The notes: generated by a model not told the origin, from the sequence alone. A DNA stretch of 64,000 bases from Streptomyces sp. Tue6028 (GCF_002300165.1 NZ_MLCE01000003.1:1-64000), one strand, 5' to 3'. Numbered from the stretch's first letter, positions 17,638 through 29,708 are shown. Numbers and translations: made by a program.

Positions 17638-18285
17638 CTACTCCCCCGGCGTCTCGTCGCGCGCGCTGTCCGCGCGTCCCGCGTCCGCCCCGGACGCACC
17701 CTCGCGTGCGGCGCCTTCGAGTGCCTGCGGTCCGGCCCCGGACGGCCGGTCGCCGAACTGCTCGAACTCCTCCAGCGCGTGGGCGAGCCACTGCGTCCAG
17801 AACGTCTCCAGGTCGATGCCGGCGCGCAGCACGAGATGGCGCAGCCGGTCCTGCGTGGCGTCCTTGCCCGGCGGGAAGTCCCGCTGCTGGATCTCCTCGT
17901 ACTCGGCCAACTGCCTGCGGTGCAGTTCGAGATGGCGGCGCAGGTCCGCCTCGACACCTTCGGTGCCGACGACGGCCGAGGCGCGCAGCCGCAGCAGCAG
18001 CGTGTCGCGCAGCGGCTTCGGGTCCTGGGCGGCCGCGGTCCAGCGGGCGAGTTCGGCGCGGCCCGCCGGGAGCACTTCGTAGCTCTTCTTCTGTCCTCGG
18101 GCGGGATGTTCGGAGGGCAGCGCGCGGATGTAGCCCTCCGCCTCCAGCTTGCCCAGCTCGCGATAGATCTGCTGATGCGTCGCCGACCAGAAGTAGCCGA
18201 TCGACTTGTCGAACCGCCGGGTCAGCTCAAGGCCCGACGACGGCTTCTCCAGCAGGGCGGTGAGGATCGCGTGCGGCAGTGACAT
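17638..18285 (-). CDS. PadR-family transcriptional regulator
   Basis: 215-aa PadR/Vir-type repressor. N-terminal winged helix MSLPHAILTALLEKPSSGLELTRRFDKSIGYFW, ATHQQIYRELGKLEAEGYI and a GQKKSYEVLPAGRAEL wing, followed by the C-terminal Vir_act_alpha_C helical dimerisation domain and an Ala/Gly-rich acidic tail. It is encoded 64 nt downstream of fadH on the same strand, so it likely represses fadH and itself through the palindrome upstream of fadH. Start at 18285; an earlier ATG at 18294 is possible. Confidence 0.9.
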   Translation of the reverse strand: MSLPHAILTALLEKPSSGLELTRRFDKSIGYFWSATHQQIYRELGKLEAEGYIRALPSEHPARGQKKSYEVLPAGRAELARWTAAAQDPKPLRDTLLLRLRASAVVGTEGVEADLRRHLELHRRQLAEYEEIQQRDFPPGKDATQDRLRHLVLRAGIDLETFWTQWLAHALEEFEQFGDRPSGAGPQALEGAAREGASGADAGRADSARDETPGE

Positions 18286-18349
18286 GGGCCTCATCCTAGG
18301 GAGGGCCGCCGCCGGGTCGGTCCCGGGACGGCCCTCGTGCCTTCGGTGC

Positions 18350-20437
<2,088 letters not shown>

Positions 20438-20450
20438 CAATGAGGAGGGT

Positions 20451-20516
20451 CACTCGGCCGGGCCCGCTCCGGCCGACATCGATCACTCGACCGGGCCCGC
20501 TCCGGCCGACACGGAA
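20451..20516. repeat. Two-unit 33-bp tandem repeat
   Basis: CACTCGRCCGGGCCCGCTCC begins at 20451 and again at 20484, exactly 33 nt apart, between the fadH operator and the methyltransferase 3' end. Confidence 0.8.
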
Positions 20517-20548
20517 ACGCATCGGCCGGACACGGCACCGCCCGCTCC

Positions 20549-21334
20549 TCAGTGCCGGAAGCCGATCACGACGTGGGCGTACATCTCCTCGCTCACGGCG
20601 AGCCGGGCTTCGAGGCCGGCGCGCGTGAAGGCCTCGACGGCGGACCGTGCCTGGCGTTCGCTCGTCTCGACCAGCAGGCAACCGCCGGGGGCCAGCCAGG
20701 AGGAGGCGTCGCCGGCGACACGGCGCACGAGGTCCAGCCCGTCCGCTCCCCCGTCGAGCGCGACCAGGGGTTCGTGGTCGCGGGCCTCCGAGGGCAGCAG
20801 ACCGACCTCCTCGGAGGGGACGTAGGGCACGTTCGCGGCCAGGACGTCCACGCGGCCGCGCAACGCCTCGGGCAGGGCCGCGAACAGGTCGCCCTCGTGG
20901 ACCCGGCCGGAGTAGGGGGCCACGTTGCGCCGGGCACAGCGCACCGCGGCCGGGTCGATGTCGGCGGCGTGCAGTTCCGGTGCGCCGAGAGCGGCGGCCA
21001 GGGCGGCACCCACCGCGCCCGAACCGCAGCACAGGTCGACCACGACCCGTGCGCCGGGCGCGAGGGCGACGGCCCGGTCGACGAGGAACTCGGTGCGGCG
21101 GCGCGGTACGAAGACGCCGGGCTCCACATGGACGCGCAGTCCGTGGAACCGGGCCCAGCCGACGACGTGTTCGAGGGGCAGTCCCGCGACGCGGCGGTCC
21201 ACCATCACGGCGACCTCGTCGGGGGTGCGCGCCGTGGAGAGGATCAACTCCGCCTCGTCCTCGGCGAACACGCAGCCGGCGGAGCGGAGCGCGGACACGA
21301 CGGAGTCGACGGAATCAGGGGAGAGAGGGGGCAT
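20549..21334 (-). CDS. Putative protein N5-glutamine methyltransferase (HemK-like)
   Basis: 261-aa class I SAM methyltransferase related to PrmC/HemK. Motif I is VVVDLCCGSGAVGAAL, motif II LHAADIDPAA, and the catalytic loop is NVPYVPSEE, where the canonical motif is NPPY. An N-terminal helical segment (ALRSAGCVFAEDEAELIL) resembles the PrmC substrate-recognition domain. It is shorter than PrmC (about 280), and the NVPY loop suggests a paralogue acting on another Gln, or another substrate. Monocistronic. Confidence 0.82.
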   Translation of the reverse strand: MPPLSPDSVDSVVSALRSAGCVFAEDEAELILSTARTPDEVAVMVDRRVAGLPLEHVVGWARFHGLRVHVEPGVFVPRRRTEFLVDRAVALAPGARVVVDLCCGSGAVGAALAAALGAPELHAADIDPAAVRCARRNVAPYSGRVHEGDLFAALPEALRGRVDVLAANVPYVPSEEVGLLPSEARDHEPLVALDGGADGLDLVRRVAGDASSWLAPGGCLLVETSERQARSAVEAFTRAGLEARLAVSEEMYAHVVIGFRH

Positions 21335-21511
21335 GAAGCCGAGAGCCTTCCGATGAGTCGAAGGGCGCTCTCGCGGTCACCTATCGCCGGTGAGCCGCGC
21401 TGCCTCGAGGTGAGAGCACCCGACCTGTCACTGCGGTGATGGGTCCCACCTCCTCGGCAACTCATCGGCTGTGGCGGTCCGCAGCCGGGACCGCCACCCT
21501 AGCAGGACCGC

Positions 21512-22609
21512 TCACACGGCGACCGACTCCTCCAGCTCCTCCTCCGCCGCTTGCCCGTCGGCCGTGTTCGCCGTCTCCCGGGCGCGCTCGGGCGCGGGTC
21601 GGGCGGCCGGCTTCTGCGGTACGGCCGCACGGGCGCGGGCGCGCTCGACGGCGCCGGCGACCATCGTGACGCCCAGTCCGACCACCAGCCAGGCGACCAG
21701 CGTGCCCACGTCGCCGGACAGACCGTCGTGGTCGAAGTAGAGGAGACTGCGGACGCCCTCGACGAATCCGGCTCCGTTCCAGAAGGCGTGCAGGGCGCCG
21801 AAGAAGCCGTTCTGGAGCTCGGGCCGGAACAGGCCGCCGGAACTGGTGAAGTTGAGCATCACGAACAGCACCATCATCGCGAGCGTGGTCCACCGCTTGA
21901 GGAAGGTGTGCAGCCCGACGCCGATGAACAGGATGCCGGCGGAGTAGAGCCAGCTCATCGCCCACACGCTCGCGAGGTCGTGGTGGGCGAGGTGGAAGAC
22001 GGGCCCGGCGAGCGCCGCGCCGATGACGCCGACGACGCCGGACACGCCCACCGCCAGCAGTGCCCGTGTCCGCATGGGCAGACCGGCGCCGGCGGCGCCG
22101 AGCGCGGCGACGGAGGCGTACGAGCCGATGCTGATCGCGATCAGCAGGAAGAACAGGCCCTGGCCGGTGGGGTCGTCGTCGACCGGCGCGGCGACGTCGG
22201 TGACCTTCAGAGGCTTGCCCTGGTGCGCGGCGACGGGCCTGAAGACCTTCTCGACGGCCATGGCACCCATGTCGGACGCGGCGGTGGCGACGACCACCTC
22301 GGGGGACTTGGCGCTCGGCACGTAGGCGCCGGTGATGGCGCGGGACTTGAGGAGATGCACCGCATCGGACCGGCTCGCGACGGTCCGGACGTCGAGCGCG
22401 TCCCCCGCCGTGTCCTTGACCGTCTGGGCGAAGACCTTCGCCTCGGGACCGCTGCCGACGACGGCGACGGGCAGGTGGTGCGGCTCCGGTGTCACGAACG
22501 CACCCATGTAGGCCAGGCCCATGCCGAGGCACATCAGCAGCGGGGTGACCAGGTGCGTGAGCACATGGCGCAGGGCCGGGGAACGCAGACCGGTGGCCAC
22601 GAGCCTCAT
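21512..22609 (-). CDS. YhgE/Pip-like multi-pass membrane protein
   Basis: 365-aa integral membrane protein. An N-terminal membrane helix (LVTPLLMCLGMGLAYMGAFV) is followed by an extracellular domain of about 130 residues (PVAVVGSGPEAKVFAQ) and then five or six membrane helices, the layout of DUF3533/YhgE-type ABC-2-related proteins. The C-terminal tail is acidic and Ala/Glu-rich. No ATPase partner is adjacent. It is divergent from a MarR gene across an A/T-rich operator, so it is probably the MarR target, perhaps in efflux or envelope stress. Confidence 0.8.
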   Translation of the reverse strand: MRLVATGLRSPALRHVLTHLVTPLLMCLGMGLAYMGAFVTPEPHHLPVAVVGSGPEAKVFAQTVKDTAGDALDVRTVASRSDAVHLLKSRAITGAYVPSAKSPEVVVATAASDMGAMAVEKVFRPVAAHQGKPLKVTDVAAPVDDDPTGQGLFFLLIAISIGSYASVAALGAAGAGLPMRTRALLAVGVSGVVGVIGAALAGPVFHLAHHDLASVWAMSWLYSAGILFIGVGLHTFLKRWTTLAMMVLFVMLNFTSSGGLFRPELQNGFFGALHAFWNGAGFVEGVRSLLYFDHDGLSGDVGTLVAWLVVGLGVTMVAGAVERARARAAVPQKPAARPAPERARETANTADGQAAEEELEESVAV

Positions 22610-22627
22610 CCTCCATTGGTTGGCATA

Positions 22628-22658
22628 TACAACTCTCTATCAAGTTGTACTATACAAC
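22628..22658. promoter_or_regulatory. Overlapping MarR-type operators
   Basis: TACAACT-N8-AGTTGTA (22628-22649) overlaps the perfect GTTGTA-CTA-TACAAC palindrome (22644-22658). They lie between the divergent membrane protein and MarR genes and share the TACAAC half-site three times. Confidence 0.65.
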
Positions 22659-22680
22659 CAGAAGAGTGGAGGGAGGTGCC

Positions 22681-23187
22681 GTGAAGGCATCCGAGAGGTC
22701 CGATGAGACCGTTGTCACCCCCGGCACACCCGCGGTCGACGCGGCCGTCGAGACCATCCAGCGCGAGATGACCGCCTTCGCGCGGCGGGCGCGGGCCTCG
22801 GCGGGACGCATGCACCCCGAGCTGTCCCTCGTCTCCTACACCCTGCTCGGTCACCTGGAGGAGAGCGGGGGCTGCCGCGCCACGGACCTGGCCTCGCACT
22901 ACGCGCTGGACAAGTCCACCGTGAGCCGCCAGGTGGGCGCCCTGGAGCGCGACGGACTCATCGAGCGGCGGGTCGACCCCGAGGACCACCGCGTCCAGGT
23001 CCTGCACCTCACGGACGCGGGCCGCGACGTCCTCGCCCAGGTCACCCGCAGCCGGCGCGGCGCGTTCCGCGAGCGGCTCGCCGGCTGGTCCGAGGACGAC
23101 CTCGCGCGCTTCGCGTCCTATCTGCTGCGCTACAACGCGGCGGCCGTCGAGCAGGCACCGCGGCCCGGACGGCCCGCCGGGGGCTGA
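22681..23187 (+). CDS. MarR-family transcriptional regulator
   Basis: 168-aa MarR repressor. wHTH: LSLVSYTLLGHLEESGG, RATDLASHYALDKSTVSRQVGALERDGLIE, wing RRVDPEDHRVQVLHLTDAGRDVL. The GTG at 22681 is preceded by GGGAGGTGCC; the longer ORF start lies in the operator. Predicted to control itself and the divergent membrane protein through the TACAAC sites. Confidence 0.92.
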   Translation: MKASERSDETVVTPGTPAVDAAVETIQREMTAFARRARASAGRMHPELSLVSYTLLGHLEESGGCRATDLASHYALDKSTVSRQVGALERDGLIERRVDPEDHRVQVLHLTDAGRDVLAQVTRSRRGAFRERLAGWSEDDLARFASYLLRYNAAAVEQAPRPGRPAGG

Positions 23188-23263
23188 CCCCGGGACGGGC
23201 CGGGTGCCTCACGCACGTGCGTGGCACCGCCACACACGTACGTCGCACCGCCACGTCGGCGGG

Positions 23264-24067
23264 TCAGCCGACCCCTACGGGCCGTTCGTCCCCCAGGCGC
23301 TCGGGCGCGCGGGCCGCCAGGAAGCGCGTGGTGCGGCGCAAGCGGAAGCCGAGCGACTCGTAGAGCCGGATGGCGTTGGTGTTGCCCGCCGCGGTGTGCA
23401 GGAACGGCGTCTCGCCGCGCTCGCGGATGCCGTGCGCGACCGCCAGGATCAGCCGCGTGGCGAGGCCCTCGCCCCGGAAGGCGGGGTCGGTGCACACCGC
23501 GCTGATCTCGGTCCAGCCCGGCGGATGGAGCCGCTCCCCCGCCATCGCGATCAGCGCCCCGTCACGGCGGATCCCCAGATAGGTGCCCAGTTCGACGGTA
23601 CGCGGCAGGAAGGGGCCGGGCCGGGTACGGGCGACCAGGTCCAGCATCTCGGGCACGTCGGCATGACCGAGCCGTACGGATTCGGCGTCCGGTGCCGCCG
23701 CGATCCCGTCGTCGACCAGCTGGACGCCGCCGATGTCGAACGTCACCTCCCAGCCGTCCGGGAGCCGCCCCGTGAAGCCCGCCAGCGGGGCTTCGGCTCC
23801 GGGGCCCGCCAGTGCGGCCAGGTCCGCCCAGTCGTCGGCGTCCGGCTCGTCGGGCAGCGCCAGCCACGGCGACACGTCCACGGGATAGCGCAGGACGCGC
23901 CCGCGACGCTCCGCGAAGTGCGCGTGCGGGCCGGTCAGCGAGCCGAGGGCGGGGTTGTCGAGGGGGTGCGCGGCGGGTTCCGGTCTGCCGGCCGGGTGCG
24001 GGAGCGCATCGTGGTCACCGGCCGCGCGCAGCGCGGGCTCGCGGTCCTTCGGGGGGCGCGTGCTCAT
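23264..24067 (-). CDS. GNAT-family N-acetyltransferase
   Basis: 267-aa acetyltransferase. The C-terminal GNAT core is clear: WTEISAVCTDPAFRGEGLATRLIL (acetyl-CoA-binding R/Q-x-x-G-x-G/A region), then NTNAIRLYESLGFRLRRTT. The N-terminal 110 residues are Pro/Ala-rich at first and then resemble the FR47-type N-domain. ATG at 24067 overlaps the quinone oxidoreductase stop as ATGA. Substrate unknown. Confidence 0.88.
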   Translation of the reverse strand: MSTRPPKDREPALRAAGDHDALPHPAGRPEPAAHPLDNPALGSLTGPHAHFAERRGRVLRYPVDVSPWLALPDEPDADDWADLAALAGPGAEAPLAGFTGRLPDGWEVTFDIGGVQLVDDGIAAAPDAESVRLGHADVPEMLDLVARTRPGPFLPRTVELGTYLGIRRDGALIAMAGERLHPPGWTEISAVCTDPAFRGEGLATRLILAVAHGIRERGETPFLHTAAGNTNAIRLYESLGFRLRRTTRFLAARAPERLGDERPVGVG

Positions 24068-24984
24068 GCCGACACCTCGATCACGATCTTGCCGCGGGTG
24101 TGGCCTTCCTCGATGGTGCGCAGGGCCTCCCCGGCCCGGTCGAGCGGCACGGTGAGCGTGACGAAGGGCCGCAGCCGTCCCTCGACGACGAGCCGCGCCA
24201 CCTCGTCGAGCACGGCGGCGGTACGGGCCCGCTCGACGGGTGCGCCGCCGAGCCGGGCGACCGTCGGCCGGTCGGCGCCGGTGATCAGCTTCGTTCGGTC
24301 CGCCAGCAGCGTCGCCTCGGCCTCCAGGACCTCTCCCCCGACCAGGTCGAAGACGGCGTCCACGCCGTCCGGCGCCGCCGCGCGCACCCGTGCGGCGAGG
24401 TCGGGCCCCGACGCCACGTGCGCGGCCCCGAGCGACTCCATCAGGTCCCTCTTGGCCTCGGCGGCCACGCCGACCGCGTGCAGTCCGAAGGCGCGCGCGA
24501 TCTGCAGGGCCGCCACGCCGACCCCGCCGCCCGCGCCGGTGACGAGTACGGTCGCGCCCGCGGGCAGGGCGAGCTGGCGGAGGCCGTCGTAGGCGGTCGC
24601 GGCCGCGACGGGCAGCGTCGCCGCGTCCGGGAACGACACCGCGGCGGGCTTGTGCGCCGTGACGGCGACGGGAAGCAGGGTGTACTCGGCGTATCCGCCC
24701 GCCACCGGGCTGCCGAAGACCTCGTCCCCGACGGCGAACCCGGTCACGTCCGCGCCGATCTCCAGGACGACCCCGGCGACCTCGTTGCCGAACACCACGG
24801 GCAGTTCGCGGTCGGCCTCGCCCGGGCGCCGGTACCCCGAGCGCTGCTTCCAGTCGACGGGGTTCACCCCCGCCGTGCGCACCGCGACGAGGACCTGGCC
24901 GGGCCCGGGACTCGGACGGTCCCGCTCCACCAGCGCCTCCGTCTCCGGGCCGCCGTATCGCGTGAAGACGTACGCCTTGGGCAT
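24064..24984 (-). CDS. NADP-dependent quinone-oxidoreductase-like MDR protein
   Basis: 306-aa zinc-independent medium-chain dehydrogenase/reductase (QOR type). GroES-like N-domain (MPKAYVFTRYGGPETEAL, GVNPVDWKQRSG), Rossmann motif VLVTGAGGGVGVAALQIARAFG, and C-terminal VTLTVPLDRAGEALRTIEEGHTRGKIVIEV. ATG at 24984 follows GAGGGAG and is preferred to GTG at 24996. Likely reduces quinones or enones in detoxification; coupled to the GNAT gene. Confidence 0.9.
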   Translation of the reverse strand: MPKAYVFTRYGGPETEALVERDRPSPGPGQVLVAVRTAGVNPVDWKQRSGYRRPGEADRELPVVFGNEVAGVVLEIGADVTGFAVGDEVFGSPVAGGYAEYTLLPVAVTAHKPAAVSFPDAATLPVAAATAYDGLRQLALPAGATVLVTGAGGGVGVAALQIARAFGLHAVGVAAEAKRDLMESLGAAHVASGPDLAARVRAAAPDGVDAVFDLVGGEVLEAEATLLADRTKLITGADRPTVARLGGAPVERARTAAVLDEVARLVVEGRLRPFVTLTVPLDRAGEALRTIEEGHTRGKIVIEVSA

Positions 24985-25197
24985 CTGCTCCCTCACTCTC
25001 CCTCGCTGTCACCGGTCGTGGCGGCCGGACACCGGGTGTAGTTGTACAGGCCACCGGACTCGGCTCCAGCAGCAAGGAGGAACCCGGCGCGGCTATTCCC
25101 GGGCCCGCGGAGAGTTCATGCGCCCGCAATGAACGGCGGCCCGCCGTGGCCCACGGCACCGCCCACGGCCACGTACGGTTGAATGCGTAACCATTGA

Positions 25198-25224
25198 GCA
25201 CGTGTCCGCATCGCGCACACGTGC
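25198..25224. promoter_or_regulatory. GCACGTGT-N11-ACACGTGC inverted repeat
   Basis: Perfect 8-bp arms centred about 70 nt before the molybdopterin oxidoreductase start. Candidate operator. The rest of the 296-nt gap upstream holds nothing else I can support. Confidence 0.45.
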
Positions 25225-25280
25225 GTACCGATCACGCTCGACCCGCGGGCCGTCCCGGACGGCCTGGAGGCACCAGCCGC

Positions 25281-25878
<598 letters not shown>

Positions 25879-25886
<8 letters not shown>

Positions 25887-26646
25887 GACGACGACCGTGC
25901 CCTTCGTGCCCCCGACGCGCTTCGCCGTGCCCGGCCGCATCGCCGTGAGCGAGAGCGCCGCGGCGGCGTGGCAGACGGCCACGCTGACCGAGATCCGCCG
26001 GGAGACGGCACACGCCTCCACGTTCCGGTTCGCCGTGCCGCACTGGGCGGGGCACCTGCCCGGACAGCATCTGCTGCTGCGTCTGACGGCCGGGGACGGG
26101 TACGTGGCACAGCGCCACTACTCCCTCGCGTCACCACCCGACGACGAAGGCCACATCGAGCTGACCCTCGATCACGTCGACGGCGGCGAGGTCTCCGGCT
26201 GGTTCCACACCGTGGCCGCACCCGGTGACCAGGTGGAGGTACGCGGCCCGCTGAGCGGCTTCTTCGCCTGGCCCGGCGACCGGCCCGCGCTGCTGATCGG
26301 CGCCGGTTCGGGCGTTGTCCCCCTGATGTCGATGCTGCGGCACCACCGTGCGCGCGGGCTCGACGTACCGTTGCGGCTGCTCGTCTCCGCACGCGGTCCC
26401 GAAGAGCTCATCTACGCGGACGAGTTCGGCGCCGAGACCACGCCGGTCTTCACGCGCCGCGCGCCGGAGGGCCTACCGGTGGGCCGGATGACGGCCGCAC
26501 AGGTGGCCCCGCTCCTGGACGAACGGCCGCCCGGTGGCTGGGAGGCCTACGTGTGCGGCTCCAACGCCTTCGCGGAGCACGCCTCGCGATTGCTGGTGGA
26601 GGCGGGCCAGCCGGTGGACCGCATCCGCATCGAGCGGTTCGGCTGA
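25879..26646 (+). CDS. Ferredoxin/flavin oxidoreductase partner
   Basis: 255-aa FNR-family reductase. FAD-binding motif RHYSLASPPD (RxYS), phosphate loop GGEVSGWFH, NAD(P)-binding GAGSGVVPLMSMLRHHRA and C-terminal YVCGSNAFAEHASRLL. It lacks a 2Fe-2S plant-type ferredoxin domain, so electrons probably go directly to the adjacent Moco protein. GTG at 25879 overlaps the upstream stop (GTGACTGA). The C-terminus ERFG and its stop are the first copy of a downstream repeat array. Confidence 0.88.
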
Positions 26647-26790
26647 GGCCGGGCGCCTCGTCCTTGGCGGGCGGTTCGGCTGAGACCGGCTCTTCCTTGA
26701 CGGGCGGTTCGGCCGAGGCCTGGCGCCGGTGCTCGGCGGGCGATTCGGCCGGGGCCGTCGCGTCAAGGATCGAGCCGTTCGGCCGAGCCC
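26635..26790 (+). repeat. Five-copy CGGTTCGGCYGAG array
   Basis: CGGTTCGGC-type copies start at 26635 (over the reductase stop), 26672, 26705, 26741 (CGATTCGGC) and 26775 (CCGTTCGGC), spaced 33-37 nt. They fill the 245-nt gap before the esterase gene. Confidence 0.75.
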
Positions 26791-26891
26791 GTCCGCGTGA
26801 CGCCGGGCGGCGCGCGGCGGGCTCTGGCGGCCCCCTGACCGCACACGTACGGTGTGATCATCCGCTCCTTCGATGCCAAAGGCGGTCCTCC

Positions 26892-27857
26892 ATGGCCCTG
26901 TTCGACCTCCCTCTTGACGAACTCCGCGACTATCGCAGCTCGTCCACCGAGCCCGAGGACTTCGACGCCTTCTGGGCCAAGACGCTCCAGGAGGCCCGCG
27001 AGTACGATCTCGCCGCCCGGTTCGAACCGTTCGCGACCCCCCTGAAGACCGTCGACACCTACGACGTCACGTTCGCCGGCTTCGGCGGGCACCCGGTCAA
27101 GGGCTGGCTGACGGTGCCCGCCGGAGCGGACGCGCCGCTGCCCACGGTCGTCGAGTACATCGGGTACGGCGGCGGACGCGGACTCGCGCACACCCATCTG
27201 CTGTGGGCCTCGGCGGGCTTCGCGCACTTCGTGATGGACACGCGCGGCCAGGCCAGTGCGTGGGGCGGCGGCGAGACCCCGGACCCGGTGGGCAGCGCTC
27301 CCGCGTTCCCGGGCTTCATGACGCGCGGGGTCGAGGACCCCGAGACCTACTACTACCGGCGGCTGTTCACGGACGCGGTGCGCGCCGTGGAGGCGGCGCG
27401 CTCGCACCCGCTGGTCGACGCGGCCCGCACCGCGGCCCTCGGCGGCAGCCAGGGCGGTGGCATCACCATCGCGGTGGGCGGCCTGGTGCCGGATCTGGCC
27501 GCGATCGCGCCCGACGTGCCGTTCCTGTGCGACTTCCCGCGCGCCACCGTGCTCACCGACCGCGCCCCCTACCGCGAGATCGGCAACTACCTCAAGACCC
27601 ACCGCGGCCGCACCGATCAGGTGCTGCGCACGCTCTCGTACTTCGACGGTGTGCACTTCGCCGCGCGCGGACGGGTGCCGGCCCTGTTCTCGGCGGCGTT
27701 GGAGGACCAGACCTGCCCGCCGTCGACGGTGTTCGCGGCGTACAACGCCTGGGCGCACGAGGGGAAGAAGATCGAGGTGTACGACTTCAACGACCACGAA
27801 GGCGGCGGACCCTACCAGCAGGCGGCCCAGTTGCACTGGCTGCCCGCACACGTCTGA
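26892..27857 (+). CDS. Acetylxylan esterase / cephalosporin-C deacetylase family
   Basis: 321-aa AXE1-family (CE7) alpha/beta hydrolase that deacetylates xylooligosaccharides or related esters. Opening MALFDLPLDELRDYRSSSTEPEDFDAFW is characteristic. RGQASAWGGGETPDP is the oxyanion-hole region, the nucleophile Ser lies in ALGGSQGGGITIA, the catalytic Asp in SAALEDQTCPPSTVFAAYN and the His in NDHEGGG. Length matches the family (about 320). No signal peptide, so intracellular. ATG follows AAAGGCGGTCC. Confidence 0.93.
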   Translation: MALFDLPLDELRDYRSSSTEPEDFDAFWAKTLQEAREYDLAARFEPFATPLKTVDTYDVTFAGFGGHPVKGWLTVPAGADAPLPTVVEYIGYGGGRGLAHTHLLWASAGFAHFVMDTRGQASAWGGGETPDPVGSAPAFPGFMTRGVEDPETYYYRRLFTDAVRAVEAARSHPLVDAARTAALGGSQGGGITIAVGGLVPDLAAIAPDVPFLCDFPRATVLTDRAPYREIGNYLKTHRGRTDQVLRTLSYFDGVHFAARGRVPALFSAALEDQTCPPSTVFAAYNAWAHEGKKIEVYDFNDHEGGGPYQQAAQLHWLPAHV

Positions 27858-27865
27858 GGGCCGCG

Positions 27866-28270
27866 ATGGACACGGCGCGGGCGGCGCGGCACTTCGTCCG
27901 GGTGTGGGAGCGGGCCTGGGCGGACCACGACGTCGACGCGATCCTGGAGCTGTACGCGGCGGACTGCGTCCACCGGTCGATGCCCTTCCGCGAACCGCAC
28001 CGGGGGCGGGACGAACTCGCCGCGTATGTGCGGTGGTCCTTCGCGGCCGAGCGCACGATCGATGTTCGGTTCTCCGAACCGGTCGTCGGACAGGACGGTC
28101 TCGCGGTGGCCGAGTTCCGCGTCCTCGCCGAGGAGGACGGGCAGCCGACGACACTGGCGGGCTGCGTCTTCGTGCGCTTCGGCGCGGACGGGCTGGCCGT
28201 GGAGACACGTGACTACTGGCACACGCTGGAGGGCCATCAGGAACCGGCCGGTTCGCGCTTCCTGACCTAG
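27866..28270 (+). CDS. SnoaL/NTF2-like protein
   Basis: 134-aa small alpha+beta barrel protein: FVRVWERAWADHDVDAILELYAADCVHRSMPFREPHRGRDEL is the SnoaL-like/DUF4440-type helix-strand start, and GCVFVRFGADGLAVETRDYWH the end. It starts 8 nt after the esterase stop, so it is co-transcribed. The pocket function is unknown; such proteins act as polyketide cyclases, isomerases or binding proteins. Confidence 0.82.
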   Translation: MDTARAARHFVRVWERAWADHDVDAILELYAADCVHRSMPFREPHRGRDELAAYVRWSFAAERTIDVRFSEPVVGQDGLAVAEFRVLAEEDGQPTTLAGCVFVRFGADGLAVETRDYWHTLEGHQEPAGSRFLT

Positions 28271-28285
28271 GGGGTGTCGTGCGGA

Positions 28286-28314
28286 CCGGCCCGGGTGCGC
28301 TGGACCCGGGCCGG
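28286..28314 (+). terminator. Hairpin after esterase/NTF2 operon
   Basis: CCGGCCCGGGT (28286-28296), 7-nt loop, ACCCGGGCCGG (28304-28314); perfect 11-bp stem. Confidence 0.7.
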
Positions 28315-28466
28315 GAGCACCTGGTGGGGCGCCGGGCCTGTCGGCGGGGCGCCCGCCCTCCGGGGTGGATCCGGCCACCACACTTCCCTCCAGTCCGACC
28401 AGTCGGTACGTTCAGGCGGACCCGGGGTTCGTCCGGGGACGCCCGCGCTCGCACGACGGAGGTCCC

Positions 28467-29642
28467 ATGTCCCAGCACCCGTCCGACGTCCAAGACGTCC
28501 AAGGCCACTGCGACGAGCGATTCGCGGCGGTCCGCACCGCGTTCGAGGAGAACTTCCGCGACCGCGAGGAGCTGGGCGCGGCCGTGGCGGTCACGCTGCA
28601 CGGGGAGACGGTCGTCGACCTGTGGGGCGGCTGGGCCGACGCGGCGCGCACCCGGCCCTGGGAACAGGACACCCTGGTGAACGTGTGGTCGACGTCGAAG
28701 GGGCCGACGGCCCTGTGCGCCCACATTCTGGCCGACCGGGGGCTGCTCGACTTCGACGCCCCCGTGGCCGAGTACTGGCCGGAGTTCGCGGCGGCCGGCA
28801 AGGAGAACGTCCTGGTACGACATCTGCTGTCGCACCGGGCGGGACTGTCCGGACTGCGTGAGCCGCACTCGTTCGCCCAGCTCTGCGACTGGGAGTTGAC
28901 CGTGCAGCGGCTGGCCGCTCAGGAGCCCTGGTGGGAGCCGGGAACGCGGTCCGGCTATCACGCGCTCACCTTCGGCCATCTGGTCGGCGAGGTGGTGCGG
29001 CGGGTCTCGGGGCTGCTGCCGGGCGCGTTCCTGGAGCACGAGGTGACCGGCCCGCTCGGCATCGACTTCACCATCGGGCTGCCGGAGAAGGACGCGGAGC
29101 GGGCGGCCGAGCTGGTGCACCCGCCGGCCGCCACGACCAGCGAACAGGCCGCCGTCTTCGCCCAGTTGGCGCCCGCCGCACTGGCCGCGCTGACCAATCC
29201 GGCGGTCGGCGCCGGGGAAGCCAACACCGCCCGGTGGCGGGCGGCCGAGATCCCCGCGGCCAACGGCCACGGAACGGCGCGCGCGGTCGCCGCGCTGTAC
29301 GGGATCTTCGCCGGCCGGGGTACGTACGGCTCCCGGAAGCTGCTGTCGCCGGGGGCCGCCGAGCGGGTGCGCGAAGGGCAGGGCAGCTGCCGCGACCTCG
29401 TCCTCGGTGCCGGGTTCGAGAACGAGACGGAGATCGGGCTCGGGCTGTGGCTGAGCGGTGCCAACGGCTCGTACGGGCCCAACCCGAGGGCTTTCGGTCA
29501 TGACGGGTTCGGCGGCTCCTGCGGTCTCGCCGACCCGGAGACGGGGGTGTCCCTGGGGTACGTCATGAACCGCATGGGCCCGCACATCGCCGACGACCCA
29601 AGGAAGACGGCGCTCGTCGACGCGCTGTACAGCACGCTCTGA
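28467..29642 (+). CDS. Serine hydrolase, class C beta-lactamase family
   Basis: 391-aa EstB/class-C beta-lactamase-fold hydrolase. The SxxK motif is STSK in LVNVWSTSKGPTA, the YxN-equivalent is in SGYHALTFGHLVGEVV (Asn replaced by Ala), and the third motif is HDGFGGS. No signal peptide, so more likely an esterase or amidase than a beta-lactamase. ATG at 28467 follows GGAGG. Monocistronic. Confidence 0.9.
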   Translation: MSQHPSDVQDVQGHCDERFAAVRTAFEENFRDREELGAAVAVTLHGETVVDLWGGWADAARTRPWEQDTLVNVWSTSKGPTALCAHILADRGLLDFDAPVAEYWPEFAAAGKENVLVRHLLSHRAGLSGLREPHSFAQLCDWELTVQRLAAQEPWWEPGTRSGYHALTFGHLVGEVVRRVSGLLPGAFLEHEVTGPLGIDFTIGLPEKDAERAAELVHPPAATTSEQAAVFAQLAPAALAALTNPAVGAGEANTARWRAAEIPAANGHGTARAVAALYGIFAGRGTYGSRKLLSPGAAERVREGQGSCRDLVLGAGFENETEIGLGLWLSGANGSYGPNPRAFGHDGFGGSCGLADPETGVSLGYVMNRMGPHIADDPRKTALVDALYSTL

Positions 29643-29708
29643 GAGGGTCCACGCCCGCCGGGGAGCGCGGACTGAAATCGGCCGAACTGCCCGGCTGCTC
29701 TTTCCTGG

